A stretch of 64,000 nucleotides of DNA from Streptomyces sp. D2-8 (GCF_023184515.1 NZ_JAAHBP010000009.1:370397-434396); one strand, 5' to 3'; counted from the first letter of the stretch, positions 16,135 to 24,516 are shown. Program-made: numbers and translations. Notes: a model not told the origin generated them from the letters alone.

Positions 16135-18537
16135 CTAACGTCCCCGGGCGGCGCCGTTCCCGAGGCTCAGCCGCGGTTTCGGTGCGTCGGTGCGGCCCGT
16201 CTGGGGGCGGCGGCTGCCCGCGCGATAGGGGGTCGGCCAGGTCGCGCCCGGGCCCGTGTAGCCCTGCTCGGCCGCCGCGTGCAGGGTCCAGTGGGGGTCG
16301 TAGAGGTGGGGACGGGCGAGGGCGCAGAGGTCGGTGCGGCCCGCCAGGATCAGGGAGTTGACGTCGTCCCAGGAGGAGATCGCGCCGACCGCGATCACCG
16401 GGATGCCGGTGGTGTGGCGGATCCGGTCCGCGAACGGCGTCTGGTACGACCGTCCGAACTCCGGCCGCTCGTCCGCCACGACCTGGCCGGTCGACACGTC
16501 GATCGCGTCGGCGCCGTGCGCGGCGAAGGCCCGGGCGATCTCGACGGCGTCCTCGGCGGTCGTCCCGCCCTCGGCCCAGTCGGTGGCGGAGATGCGGACG
16601 GTCATGGGCCGCTCCCCCGGCCACACGTTCCGTACGGCGTCGAAGACCTCCAGCGGGAAACGCAGCCGCTTCTCCAGGGAGCCGCCGTAGGCGTCGGTGC
16701 GCCGGTTGGTCAGCGGGGAGAGGAACCCGGACAGCAGGTAGCCGTGCGCGCAGTGCAGTTCGAGCAGGTCGAAGCCGGCCCGGGCGGCGCGGACGGCGGA
16801 CGCCGTGAACTGTTCCCGGATGTCCGTCAGTTGAGCCCGGGACAGCTCGCGAGGAGTCTGGCTGAACCCCTTGTACGGGAGCGCCGAGGGAGCCACGAGC
16901 GGCCAGTTGCCCTCCTCCAGCGGCTCGTCCATGCCCTCCCACATCAGTCGGGTGGAGCCCTTGCGGCCGCTGTGGCCGAGCTGCACGCCGATCGCGGTGC
17001 CGGGGGCCCGGTCGTGCACGAAGTCGGTGATCCGCTTCCAGGCCTCGGCCTGCCGGCCGGTGTAGAGGCCGGCGCAGCCGGGCGTGATCCTGCCCTCCTC
17101 GCTGACGCACACCATCTCGGTCATCACCAGCCCGGCCCCACCCAGCGCCCGCGCGCCCAGGTGGACGAGGTGGAAGTCGCCGGGGACGCCGTCGGCCGCG
17201 GAGTACATGTCCATGGGCGAGACGACGACCCGGTTGCGCAGGGTCAGGCCGCGCAGCCGGAACGGTGTGAACATCGGGGGCGTGCCGGGCGGGCAGCCGA
17301 ACTCGCGCTCCACCGTCTCCGTGAAGCGGGCGTCGCGCAGCCGCAGGTTGTCGTGCGTGACGCGGCGGCTGCGGGTGAGCAGATTGAAGGCGAACTGGCG
17401 GGGCGGCTGGTCCAGGTACAGGGCGAGGTTCTCGAACCACTCCAGGCTGGCCCGGGCCGCGCGCTGCGTGGAGGCGACGACGGGGCGCCGCTCGGCCTCG
17501 TAGGCGGTCAGCGCCTCGGGCAGCGAGTCCCGCTCCTCCAGGCAGGCGGCCAGGGCCAGCGCGTCCTCGACGGCGAGCTTGGTGCCGGAGCCGATGGAGA
17601 AGTGGGCCGTGTGCGCGGCGTCCCCGAGGAGGACGACGTTGCCGTGCGACCAGCGGTCGTTGACGACCGTGCGGAACGTCGTCCACGTGGAGTTGTTCGA
17701 CTTCAGGGGGCGGCCGTGGAGCGCTTCCGTGAAGATCTTGGCGCAGCGCTCGATCGACTCCGCTTCGTCGAGCTCGTCGAAACCGGCCGCGTGCCAGACC
17801 TCTTCGCGCATCTCGACGATCACCGTCGAGGCGTCGGGGGCGTAGGGGTAGCCGTGGAGCTGCATCACGCCGTGTTCGGTCTCGGCGATCTCGAAGCGGA
17901 AGGAGTCGAAGGGGAAGTCGGCGGCGAGCCAGATGTAGCGGCAGCGGTGGGTGGTCACCCGGGGGCGGAAGACGTCGGCGTAGGCCTCGCGAGTGGTGCT
18001 GTGGACGCCGTCCGCGGCGATGACCAGGTCGTGGGTGTGCGGGAGGTCTTCCGGGGCCTCGGTGTGGAAACGGAGGCCGACGCCGAGTTCGCGGCAGCGG
18101 GTGTGGAGGATCTCGAGCAGCCGCTTGCGGCCCAGGGCCGCGAAACCGTGGCCGCCGGAGGTGTGGCGTTCCCCGCGGTGGACGATGTCGATGTCGTCCC
18201 AGCGGGTGAAGTGCTGCTGGAGGGCCTCGTAGACCTGGGGGTCGGCGTGTTCGATGCCGCCGAGGGTTTCGTCGGAGAGGACCACGCCGAAGCCGAAGGT
18301 GTCGTCCGGGGCGTTGCGTTCCCAGACGGTGATGTCCCGGGTGGGGTCGAGGCGCTTGAGGAGGGCGGCGGCGTAGAGGCCGCCGGGGCCGCCGCCGATG
18401 ATCGCGACGCGCAGGGGGTGGCTCTTGCCGTCGCGCGAGTGCGGGTGCGTGGGGGCTTGTCGCGCCCGCGCGGCGGTAGCCGCACATTCAGCGCGGCCCC
18501 GCGCCCCTGAGGGCACCGCAGTCACCGTCCGCTCCAT
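16135..18537 (-). CDS. Bifunctional 2-aminobenzoyl-CoA monooxygenase/reductase (ACMR-like)
   Basis: A fusion of 800 residues. Residues about 40-410 are a class A flavin monooxygenase of the salicylate-hydroxylase type (VAIIGGGPGGLYAAALLKRL, later DLVIAADGVHS and VVLLGDAAHTAHFSIGSGTKLAVEDALAL). Residues about 425-770 are an old-yellow-enzyme reductase (FTPFRLRGLTLRNRVVVSPMDMYSA, ELHCAHGYLLSGFLSPLTNRRTDAYGGS). This pairing is the hallmark of 2-aminobenzoyl-CoA monooxygenase/reductase, which hydroxylates and dearomatises the CoA ester. It is often labelled salicylyl-CoA 5-hydroxylase. The start is uncertain: ATG 18537 overlaps the hydratase stop, but the first 40 residues run through a repeat-like segment and the conserved part begins at LRVAIIGGG. 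Confidence 0.85.
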   Translation of the reverse strand: MERTVTAVPSGARGRAECAATAARARQAPTHPHSRDGKSHPLRVAIIGGGPGGLYAAALLKRLDPTRDITVWERNAPDDTFGFGVVLSDETLGGIEHADPQVYEALQQHFTRWDDIDIVHRGERHTSGGHGFAALGRKRLLEILHTRCRELGVGLRFHTEAPEDLPHTHDLVIAADGVHSTTREAYADVFRPRVTTHRCRYIWLAADFPFDSFRFEIAETEHGVMQLHGYPYAPDASTVIVEMREEVWHAAGFDELDEAESIERCAKIFTEALHGRPLKSNNSTWTTFRTVVNDRWSHGNVVLLGDAAHTAHFSIGSGTKLAVEDALALAACLEERDSLPEALTAYEAERRPVVASTQRAARASLEWFENLALYLDQPPRQFAFNLLTRSRRVTHDNLRLRDARFTETVEREFGCPPGTPPMFTPFRLRGLTLRNRVVVSPMDMYSAADGVPGDFHLVHLGARALGGAGLVMTEMVCVSEEGRITPGCAGLYTGRQAEAWKRITDFVHDRAPGTAIGVQLGHSGRKGSTRLMWEGMDEPLEEGNWPLVAPSALPYKGFSQTPRELSRAQLTDIREQFTASAVRAARAGFDLLELHCAHGYLLSGFLSPLTNRRTDAYGGSLEKRLRFPLEVFDAVRNVWPGERPMTVRISATDWAEGGTTAEDAVEIARAFAAHGADAIDVSTGQVVADERPEFGRSYQTPFADRIRHTTGIPVIAVGAISSWDDVNSLILAGRTDLCALARPHLYDPHWTLHAAAEQGYTGPGATWPTPYRAGSRRPQTGRTDAPKPRLSLGNGAARGR
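18441..18510. repeat. Streptomyces-type intergenic repeat read into a protein N-terminus
   Basis: The segment from GCGGGTGCGTGGGGGCTTGT to CCGCGCCCCTGA looks like the GC-rich intergenic repeat seen in many Streptomyces genomes (recognised from memory, not searched). Here it sits between the hydratase and monooxygenase/reductase genes, in the extension that precedes the conserved FAD motif, and would encode an Ala/Arg/His-rich tail. Confidence 0.4.
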
Positions 18538-19349
18538 TTGGGAGGGCGCTTCTCTGTGAACGCCGCGTGGAATTCCGCGTAGTCCTCCCCCGTCATCAGG
18601 AGGGCCTGGGTCGAGGCGTCCAGTTCGATCGAGGCCGCCAGGGGCATGTCCAGTTCGGATGTCAGGAGCGCCTTAGTCTGGGCGTACGCCAGGGCCGGGC
18701 CCTGGGCCAGGCGGTGGGCCAGTTGGTGTGACGTCTCGTCCGCCCGGCCCTCCTCCGTCAGTTCGCTGATCAGGCCGATGCGCTCCGCCTCGGGGGCCCG
18801 GACCGGGTCGCCCAGCATCAGCAGGCGGGTCGCGTGGCCCAGGCCGACGACCCGGGGCAGCAGGTAGGCCGCGCCCATGTCGCCGCCGGAGAGGCCGACG
18901 CGGGTGAAGAGGAAGGCGAAGCGGGCGGTGGGGTCGGCGATGCGGAAGTCCGCGGCCAGGGCGAGGACCGCTCCGGCGCCCGCCGCCACGCCGTGCAGCG
19001 ACGCGATCACCGGGAACGGGCACTCCCGGATCGCGCGGACCACCTGGCCGGTCATCCGGTTGAAGTCCAGGAGCTGGGCGGTGTCCATGCCGAGGGTCGC
19101 GCCGATGATCTCGTCGACGTCGCCGCCGGAGCAGAAGCCGCGGCCCTCGCCGGCCAGCACCAGGGCCCGTACGGACCGCTCCCGGGACAGCTCCGCGAGC
19201 AGGTCGCGCAGGTCGGCGTAGGCGCCGAAGGTGAGCGCGTTGAGCTTCTCGGGACGGGCCAGGGTGACGGTGGCGACGCCGTCGGAGACGTCGACGCGCA
19301 GATGCTCCCAGCCGGGGGTGCGGGCGGCGGAGCCGGTGAAGGGACTCAT
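18522..19349 (-). CDS. Enoyl-CoA hydratase/isomerase family protein
   Basis: A crotonase-fold protein of 275 residues. The oxyanion-hole segments are GRGFCSGGDVDEI and HGVAAGAGAVLALAADFRIA, and the second catalytic region is GLSGGDMGAAYLLPRVVGLGHATRLLMLG. There is a Gly/Asp rather than a clear Glu-Glu pair at the hydratase catalytic positions, so an isomerase or hydrolase activity is possible. First gene of an operon with the monooxygenase/reductase (16-base overlap) and the ECF41 sigma factor. The promoter at 19400-19428 is a near copy of the one before the acyl-CoA dehydrogenase, which ties it to the aryl-CoA pathway. Confidence 0.85.
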   Translation of the reverse strand: MSPFTGSAARTPGWEHLRVDVSDGVATVTLARPEKLNALTFGAYADLRDLLAELSRERSVRALVLAGEGRGFCSGGDVDEIIGATLGMDTAQLLDFNRMTGQVVRAIRECPFPVIASLHGVAAGAGAVLALAADFRIADPTARFAFLFTRVGLSGGDMGAAYLLPRVVGLGHATRLLMLGDPVRAPEAERIGLISELTEEGRADETSHQLAHRLAQGPALAYAQTKALLTSELDMPLAASIELDASTQALLMTGEDYAEFHAAFTEKRPPKWSGR

Positions 19350-19399
19350 GACGTGCGGCCTCCTCGGGCGGGCACTGCCTCACTGAGCTCTACCCTCCG

Positions 19400-19428
19400 A
19401 AGCTATCACCCATCCGTGACTGTCGTCA
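19400..19428 (-). promoter_or_regulatory. Promoter/operator of the hydratase-monooxygenase operon
   Basis: On the minus strand TGACGA (19428-19423), 17 bases, TAGCTT (19405-19400). The 12-mer TGACTGTCGTCA (19417-19428 on the plus strand) and the flank GCTATC-N9 before it are identical to the copy at 8064-8075. Both promoters would start transcription about 40-50 bases before their genes, so shared control is likely. Confidence 0.55.
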
Positions 19429-19656
19429 TGAGTGCGCGATAGACCGTTCGGGTAGGACTTCGGTGTGGGCCCGGCTGACCTGGGCCGGTCACATCCGTCA
19501 CAGATCGTCCACACCGGCGTAACGGCGGGAGCAGCTGTGCGCGGCACCGCGTTCACCTGGGTAAGCCGTCCGGCAAGGAGGCAAGGGCGCCTCCGACGGT
19601 GCCCCTCGGACGTCTCCGGAGAGCGGCGCCGTACCATTCATCAGGTTGAAAGCAGG

Positions 19657-20124
19657 ATGTCCTGCTCCATGAACGGACCCGCCGTGTACGAACTCTCCTC
19701 AGCCCCCGCCTCCTGGCGCATCGCGCTGCCGCACACCGCAGCGGCGGTGCCCGTGGCCCGTGCCCTGGTCCGTACGGCGCTGGCCGAGCTGGAGCAGGGA
19801 GCGGTCTGCGACACCGCGGAGCTGCTGACGGCGGAGCTGGTGGCCAACGCCGTGGAGCACACCCCGGGCGAGACGCCGATAGAGCTGGTCGTGGAGCTGA
19901 TGCCGTCGGGCTGCCAGGTCGAGGTGCACGACACCGACCCGGCCCCGCCCGGCGACCTCACCTGCCCGGCCGGCGGGCCGCCCGACCCCTGGCAGGAGCA
20001 CGGGCGCGGGCTGCTGCTGATCCGCGCCCTGAGTTCCTCCTGCGGGCACCGGCCGACCGAGTCCGGCAAGGCGGTCTGGTTCAGACTCCCTGTGGTACCG
20101 CCTCAGCGGCGCCCGTCGGCGTGA
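19657..20124 (+). CDS. Anti-sigma-type ATP-binding protein (HATPase_c, RsbW-like)
   Basis: A 155-residue single-domain GHKL ATPase. The N-box (TAELVANAVEHT), a G1-like HDTDPAP and the G2 (HGRGLLLIRALSS) are in order, without kinase dimerisation helices. Streptomyces encodes dozens of such RsbW/SpoIIAB relatives, which bind or phosphorylate anti-sigma antagonists. ATG 19657 is used. ATG 19669 is an alternative. The first ATG lies inside a GCAGGA-TG-TCCTGC hairpin (19652-19665) that could hide the start. No sigma factor or STAS-domain partner is adjacent. Its 3' end overlaps the converging permease gene by 44 bases. Confidence 0.78.
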   Translation: MSCSMNGPAVYELSSAPASWRIALPHTAAAVPVARALVRTALAELEQGAVCDTAELLTAELVANAVEHTPGETPIELVVELMPSGCQVEVHDTDPAPPGDLTCPAGGPPDPWQEHGRGLLLIRALSSSCGHRPTESGKAVWFRLPVVPPQRRPSA

Positions 20125-21517
20125 CCGTGGCGAGCCGGGAGTTTTGGCGGCCGTAGAGGACGTAGAGGGCCAGTCCCACGGCCAGGAACCCCGCGAACTG
20201 GATCCAGGTCGTCGCGCCCGTCTCGTACATCAGGTACAGGCAGAATCCGACGCCGAGGAGCGGCGTGACGGGGTACAGCGGCACCCGGAAGCTGCGGGCG
20301 AGGCCGGGCTCGCGGCGGCGCAGGGCGATGACCGCGATGTTGACGACGGCCATGGTGGCCAGGGTGCCGATGGTGCACAGGTTGACCACCGCGTCCAGCG
20401 GGGCGAAGGCCGCGGGAAGCGCGAAGACGCCCGCCACGATCAGCGTGCCGGCGACCGGGGTGGAGGTCTTCGGCGACACCTTCTCGAAGACGCGCGGGAT
20501 CAGTCCGTCGCGGGACATCGACATCAGGATCCGGGTCTGGCCGTACATCACGGCGAGCACGACCGAGGCGATGGCGACGACCGCGCCGAAGGCGATCACC
20601 CCGCCGCCGACGGTGGAGCCGGTGACCTGGTTGACGACGTAGGAGAGAGCCGCCGGACGGCCGCCGACCGCGTCGCCGCCGATGGCACCGATCGCGGCGA
20701 GCGCGACCGCGCCGTAGAGCAGCGTGACCAGGCCGATGCAGACGAGGATCGCCACGGGGATGTCCCGGCGCGGGTTCTTCGCCTCTTCACCGGCGGTGGT
20801 GATCGCGTCGAAGCCGATGTACGAGAAGAAGGCGGCGGTCGTGCCCGCGCCGATGCCGGCGAGGCCGGTCGGTGAGAACGGGGTGAGGTTGCCGTCCTCG
20901 AAGGCGGTGAAGCCGATCGCGATGAAGGCCACCAGGACGGCGAGCTTCAGCACGGCCATCGCGGCCGTGGCCCGGGCACTCTCGCGCACCCCGCGCACCA
21001 GAAGGACCGCGGCCAGGGCGATGACGACCACGGCCGGGAGGTTCACCACTCCGCCCTCGCCCGGACCGGCCGACAGGGCCGTGGGCAGGTGCAGTCCGAC
21101 GACGCTCTCGAGGAGCTCGTTGACGTACTGGCTCCAGCCGACCGCCACCGCGGACACCGACACGCCGTACTCCAGCAGCAGGCACCAGCCGACGAGGAAG
21201 GCCGTGCCCTCGCCGAGACCGGCGTAGGCGAAGGAGTACGAGGAGCCGGAGACCGGGATCGCGCCGCCCAGCTCGGCGAAGGCGAACGCCGTGAAGACGC
21301 AGGTGACCGCGGCGAGGAGGAAGGAGACGACGACGGCCGGGCCGGCCTGGGCGACCGAGTCGGACAGTCCGACGAAGATGCCGGTGCCGACGATCGCGCC
21401 GACGCCGAAGCAGACCAGCTGGAAGAGGCCCATGGTGCGCTTGAGGCCGTGGCCTTCACGGTCGGCGCCCGATTCCGCCACGAGAAGGGCAGGGGGCTTG
21501 ATACGGGGAGCGGGCAT
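20081..21517 (-). CDS. APC-family cationic amino-acid permease
   Basis: A 478-residue transporter with about twelve hydrophobic segments. The first helix has the APC substrate motif VCFGVGAIVGTGIFVGLSDS, and helix 6 reads FFSYIGFDAITTAGEEAKNPRRDIPVAILV, both characteristic of the CAT/YfnA subgroup that carries cationic or branched amino acids. Given that arginine deiminase and ornithine carbamoyltransferase lie just upstream on the same strand, arginine uptake or arginine/ornithine exchange is plausible. It starts 103 bases after the carbamoyltransferase stop. Specificity is an inference from position. Confidence 0.82.
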   Translation of the reverse strand: MPAPRIKPPALLVAESGADREGHGLKRTMGLFQLVCFGVGAIVGTGIFVGLSDSVAQAGPAVVVSFLLAAVTCVFTAFAFAELGGAIPVSGSSYSFAYAGLGEGTAFLVGWCLLLEYGVSVSAVAVGWSQYVNELLESVVGLHLPTALSAGPGEGGVVNLPAVVVIALAAVLLVRGVRESARATAAMAVLKLAVLVAFIAIGFTAFEDGNLTPFSPTGLAGIGAGTTAAFFSYIGFDAITTAGEEAKNPRRDIPVAILVCIGLVTLLYGAVALAAIGAIGGDAVGGRPAALSYVVNQVTGSTVGGGVIAFGAVVAIASVVLAVMYGQTRILMSMSRDGLIPRVFEKVSPKTSTPVAGTLIVAGVFALPAAFAPLDAVVNLCTIGTLATMAVVNIAVIALRRREPGLARSFRVPLYPVTPLLGVGFCLYLMYETGATTWIQFAGFLAVGLALYVLYGRQNSRLATVTPTGAAEAVPQGV

Positions 21518-21620
21518 GCGGGTGGTGCTCGTTTCTGGTGGTGCGGGAGTGCGACGGGTTCGTCGCGCGGCGGCCGCGGAGAAGGGGTGGTTCCGGGCCG
21601 CCGGTCAGCATAAGGCCTGT

Positions 21621-22628
21621 TCAGGCGAGGGTTGCCACCATGACCGCCTTGATGGTGTGCATCCGGTTTTCCGCCTCGTCGAAGACGACCGAGTGGGCCG
21701 ACTCGAAGACCTCGTCGGAGACCTCGAGGTACTCCAGGCCGTGTGCCGCGTGGATCTCCCGGCCGACCTTGGTGCCGAGGTCGTGGAAGGCGGGCAGGCA
21801 GTGCAGGAACTTCACGTCCGGGTTGCCGGTGGCGCGCAGGACGTCCATGGTCACGGCGTACGGGGCGAGGGCGGTGATGCGCTCGGCCCAGACCTCCTTC
21901 GGCTCGCCCATGGAGACCCAGACGTCCGTGGCGACGAAGTCGGCGCCGCGGACGCCCTCGTCCACGGTCTCGGTGAGCGTGATGCGGGCGCCGCTGGTCG
22001 CGGCGAGCGCGCGGGCCCGGTCGACGACCTCCTCGGCCGGCCAGTACTCCTTCGGCGCGACGAGGCGTACGTCCATGCCGAGCAGGGCGCCGGTGACCAG
22101 GTAGGAGTTGCCCATGTTGAAGCGGGCGTCGCCCAGGTAGGCGAAGGCGACCTCGGTCAGCGGCTTGTCGCAGTGCTCGGTCATGGTCAGCACGTCGGCG
22201 AGCATCTGGGTGGGGTGCCAGTCGTCGGTGAGCCCGTTGTAGACGGGGACGCCGGCGTGCGCGGCCAGCTCCTCCACATTCCGCTGGCTGTCGCCCCGGT
22301 ACTCGATCGCGTCGTACATCCTCCCCAGCACCCGCGCGGTGTCCTTGACCGACTCCTTGTGCCCGATCTGTGAGCCGGAGGGGTCGAGGTACGTGGTCGA
22401 GGCGCCCTGGTCGGCGGCCGCGACCTCGAACGCGCAGCGGGTGCGGGTGGAGGTCTTCTCGAAGATCAACGCGATGTTGCGGCCCCGCAGGTACTGGGTC
22501 TCGGTCCCGGCCCTCTTGGCGGTCTTCAGCTCGGCGGCCAGCTCGACCAGAGCGCGGAACTCCTCCTCGGTGAGGTCCAGCTCCTTGAGAAGGTGGCGGC
22601 CGGCGAGGGCGGTCGGGACAGTCGCCAT
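21621..22628 (-). CDS. argF: Ornithine carbamoyltransferase
   Basis: An enzyme of 335 residues. The carbamoyl-phosphate loop EKTSTRTRCAFEVAA, the DLGTK/HCLPAFHDLG segment with its catalytic Cys, and the ornithine-binding DVWVSMGE are all intact. It makes citrulline from ornithine in biosynthesis, or runs in reverse, phosphorolysing citrulline, in the arginine deiminase pathway. The location next to arginine deiminase suggests the catabolic role (arcB). ATG 22628 is chosen because it follows GGAG and the family begins near there (MATVPTALAGRHLLKELDL). No carbamate kinase gene is visible in the window. Confidence 0.93.
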   Translation of the reverse strand: MATVPTALAGRHLLKELDLTEEEFRALVELAAELKTAKRAGTETQYLRGRNIALIFEKTSTRTRCAFEVAAADQGASTTYLDPSGSQIGHKESVKDTARVLGRMYDAIEYRGDSQRNVEELAAHAGVPVYNGLTDDWHPTQMLADVLTMTEHCDKPLTEVAFAYLGDARFNMGNSYLVTGALLGMDVRLVAPKEYWPAEEVVDRARALAATSGARITLTETVDEGVRGADFVATDVWVSMGEPKEVWAERITALAPYAVTMDVLRATGNPDVKFLHCLPAFHDLGTKVGREIHAAHGLEYLEVSDEVFESAHSVVFDEAENRMHTIKAVMVATLA

Positions 22629-22669
22629 GAGGGCGCTCCAGGGATACGGGGACACAGACTTCTGGAATA

Positions 22670-22696
22670 CTATACGAAATGCAGCATGTCTATACG
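22670..22696. promoter_or_regulatory. AT-rich control region with direct repeats before argF
   Basis: CTATACG occurs at 22670-22676 and again at 22690-22696, exactly 20 bases (two helical turns) apart. Between them is ATGC-A-GCAT. On the minus strand a -10-like TATAGT overlaps the first copy. Spacing and AT content suggest an operator for an arginine regulator such as ArgR, but the repeats do not match the classical ARG-box sequence well. Confidence 0.4.
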
Positions 22697-22725
22697 GACG
22701 CCTCCCGGGGACCTCCAGCGGCCTC

Positions 22726-23949
22726 CTACACCGGATCCCGTTCGACCGGGCAGCTCATGCACCGCGGCCCGCCCCTCCCCCGGCCCAGCTCGCTGCCCGG
22801 GATCTCTATCACCTCGATGCCCTGTTTGCGCAGATGGGTGTTGGTGGTGGAGTTCCGCTCGTAGGCGACCACGACCCCGGGTTCGACGGCGAGGACGTTG
22901 CAGCCGTCGTCCCACTGCTCGCGTTCCGCCGCGTGCACGTCCTGCGTGGCGGTCAGCACACGGATCTGGTTCAGGCCGAGGGCGGCGGCGATCGCGCGGT
23001 GCATGTGCTCCGGCGGATGGTCGGTGACCTTCAGCTCCTTCTCGCCGACGCCCGGTTCGATGGTGTACGAGCGGAGCATGCCGAGGCCCGCGTACTGGGT
23101 GAAGGTGTCGCCGTCGACCATCGTCATCACGGTGTCGAGGTGCATGAAGGCACGCCGCTTGGGCATGTCGAGGGCCACGATCGTCTCGGCGGAACCGGCG
23201 GCGAACAGCTTGTGCGCGAGCATCTCCACCGCCTGCGGAGTGGTGCGCTCGCTCATGCCGATGAGCACCGCCCCGTTGCCGATGACCAGCACGTCCCCGC
23301 CCTCGATGGTGGACGGGTAGTCCGTCTGCCCCTTCGACCACTCGTGGAACGTCTCGTCGCGGAACAGCGGGTGGTGCCGGTAGATCGCCTCGAAGTGCAC
23401 GGTCTCGCGCTGCCGGGCGGGCCAGCGCATCGCGTTGATGGACACGCCGTCGTAGATCCAGGCGGAGGTGTCGCGGGTGAAGAGGTGGTTGGGCAGCGGG
23501 CCCAGCAGGAAGTCGTCCAGTTCCATGACGTGGAAGCGCACGGACGTCGGCTCCGGGTGCACGTCGAGGAACTCGCGCTTCGTCATGCCGCCGACCAGGA
23601 CCTCGGCCAGCTCCCGCGCGGGCAGGTTCTCGAAGGCGGCTCTGAGCGGGTCGGTGGCCAGCGGGCCGTACTCCTTCTCGTCGAAGACCCGTTCCAGGAC
23701 GAGGGATCTGGCCGCCGGAACCTCGAGCGTCTCGGCCAGCAGGTCACCGAAGAGGTGGACGGCGACACCGCGGTCGCGCAGCACATCGGCGAACCCGTCG
23801 TGCTCGGCGCGGGCCCTGCGCACCCACAGCACGTCGTCGAAGAGCAGCGAGGTCTTGTTGCTGGGGGTGAGCCTTTTGAGCTCGAGATCGGGCCGGTGCA
23901 GGATGACGCGGCGCAGCCGCCCGGCCTCGGAGTGGACGTGGTATGCCAT
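22726..23949 (-). CDS. arcA: Arginine deiminase
   Basis: An enzyme of 407 residues that hydrolyses arginine to citrulline and ammonia. The family landmarks are present: GRLRRVILHRPDLELKRLTPSN, the catalytic TIEGGDVLVIG (Glu/Asp), MHLDTVMTMVD (His) and, at the C-terminus, GRGRGGPRCMSCPV with the nucleophilic Cys. ATG 23949 matches the conserved N-terminus (MAYHVHSEAGRLRRV). A longer in-frame reading is unsupported. It is followed by ornithine carbamoyltransferase after 97 bases with its own control region. An arginine catabolic route for ATP or ammonia supply is likely, but the ATP-forming carbamate kinase is not here. Confidence 0.93.
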   Translation of the reverse strand: MAYHVHSEAGRLRRVILHRPDLELKRLTPSNKTSLLFDDVLWVRRARAEHDGFADVLRDRGVAVHLFGDLLAETLEVPAARSLVLERVFDEKEYGPLATDPLRAAFENLPARELAEVLVGGMTKREFLDVHPEPTSVRFHVMELDDFLLGPLPNHLFTRDTSAWIYDGVSINAMRWPARQRETVHFEAIYRHHPLFRDETFHEWSKGQTDYPSTIEGGDVLVIGNGAVLIGMSERTTPQAVEMLAHKLFAAGSAETIVALDMPKRRAFMHLDTVMTMVDGDTFTQYAGLGMLRSYTIEPGVGEKELKVTDHPPEHMHRAIAAALGLNQIRVLTATQDVHAAEREQWDDGCNVLAVEPGVVVAYERNSTTNTHLRKQGIEVIEIPGSELGRGRGGPRCMSCPVERDPV

Positions 23950-24049
23950 GCATCCATCCTGACCATCGGAGAGCGTATTGACGCGCTCCTCGACCGTTTC
24001 CATGACCGCCAGTTCTCGTCGCGTCGACGACAAACGCGATGGGACGGGC

Positions 24050-24516
24050 TCATACCCGGGGCGACGCCTCCAGCAGTTCCTCGGGCCGGGCCAGCATCCG
24101 GCGGGCGGCCCGGCCCGGTTCGAGGATCGTGCGGGCGACGATCCAGCCCGCGAGGGCATGCGCCCGGCCGGGGCGGCGGCGAGGACGTCGGCGTACCGGA
24201 CGAGGGCGGCGGTGGCGTCCCCGGCGGCGAGGTGCTCGTCAGCGGTGCGCGGGGCTGCGGGACGGGCGGCGAAGGCGTGGGTGCGCCCATCCGGCCAGGA
24301 GGCGCGGTCGGAGCGGAAGCGGAAGTCCGACGGCGCGGCGGCCGGGGCGGGCACCACGTTGCGCAGCCGCCATCCGGTGCGGTGCAGAGCGGCGGCCGTG
24401 CGGGCGCGGGACAGCGCGGCCGGGGGGACCGCCTCCCGCAGCCGGCCGTCCAGGGTGCGGGCGAGCCCCGACACGAGGGCGCGGCCCTTAACGGTCAGAC
24501 GGCCGCTGGTCAGCAG
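24050..24516 (-). pseudogene. Frameshifted C-terminal remnant of an HExxH-motif family protein
   Basis: Minus-strand reading from 24516 gives a helical stretch (VKGRALVSGLARTLDGRLREAVP, AALHRTGWRLRNVVP, DEHLAAGDATAALVRYADVLAAAPAGR) resembling the C-terminal region of the actinobacterial HExxH-type peptide hydroxylase family. Near 24160 the coding pattern moves by one base into a second frame (AHALAGWIVARTILEPG, AARRMLARPEELLEASPRV) that ends at a stop at 24050. The HExxH domain itself is missing. I read this as a 5'-truncated and frameshifted relic. Family recognition is tentative. Confidence 0.4.
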
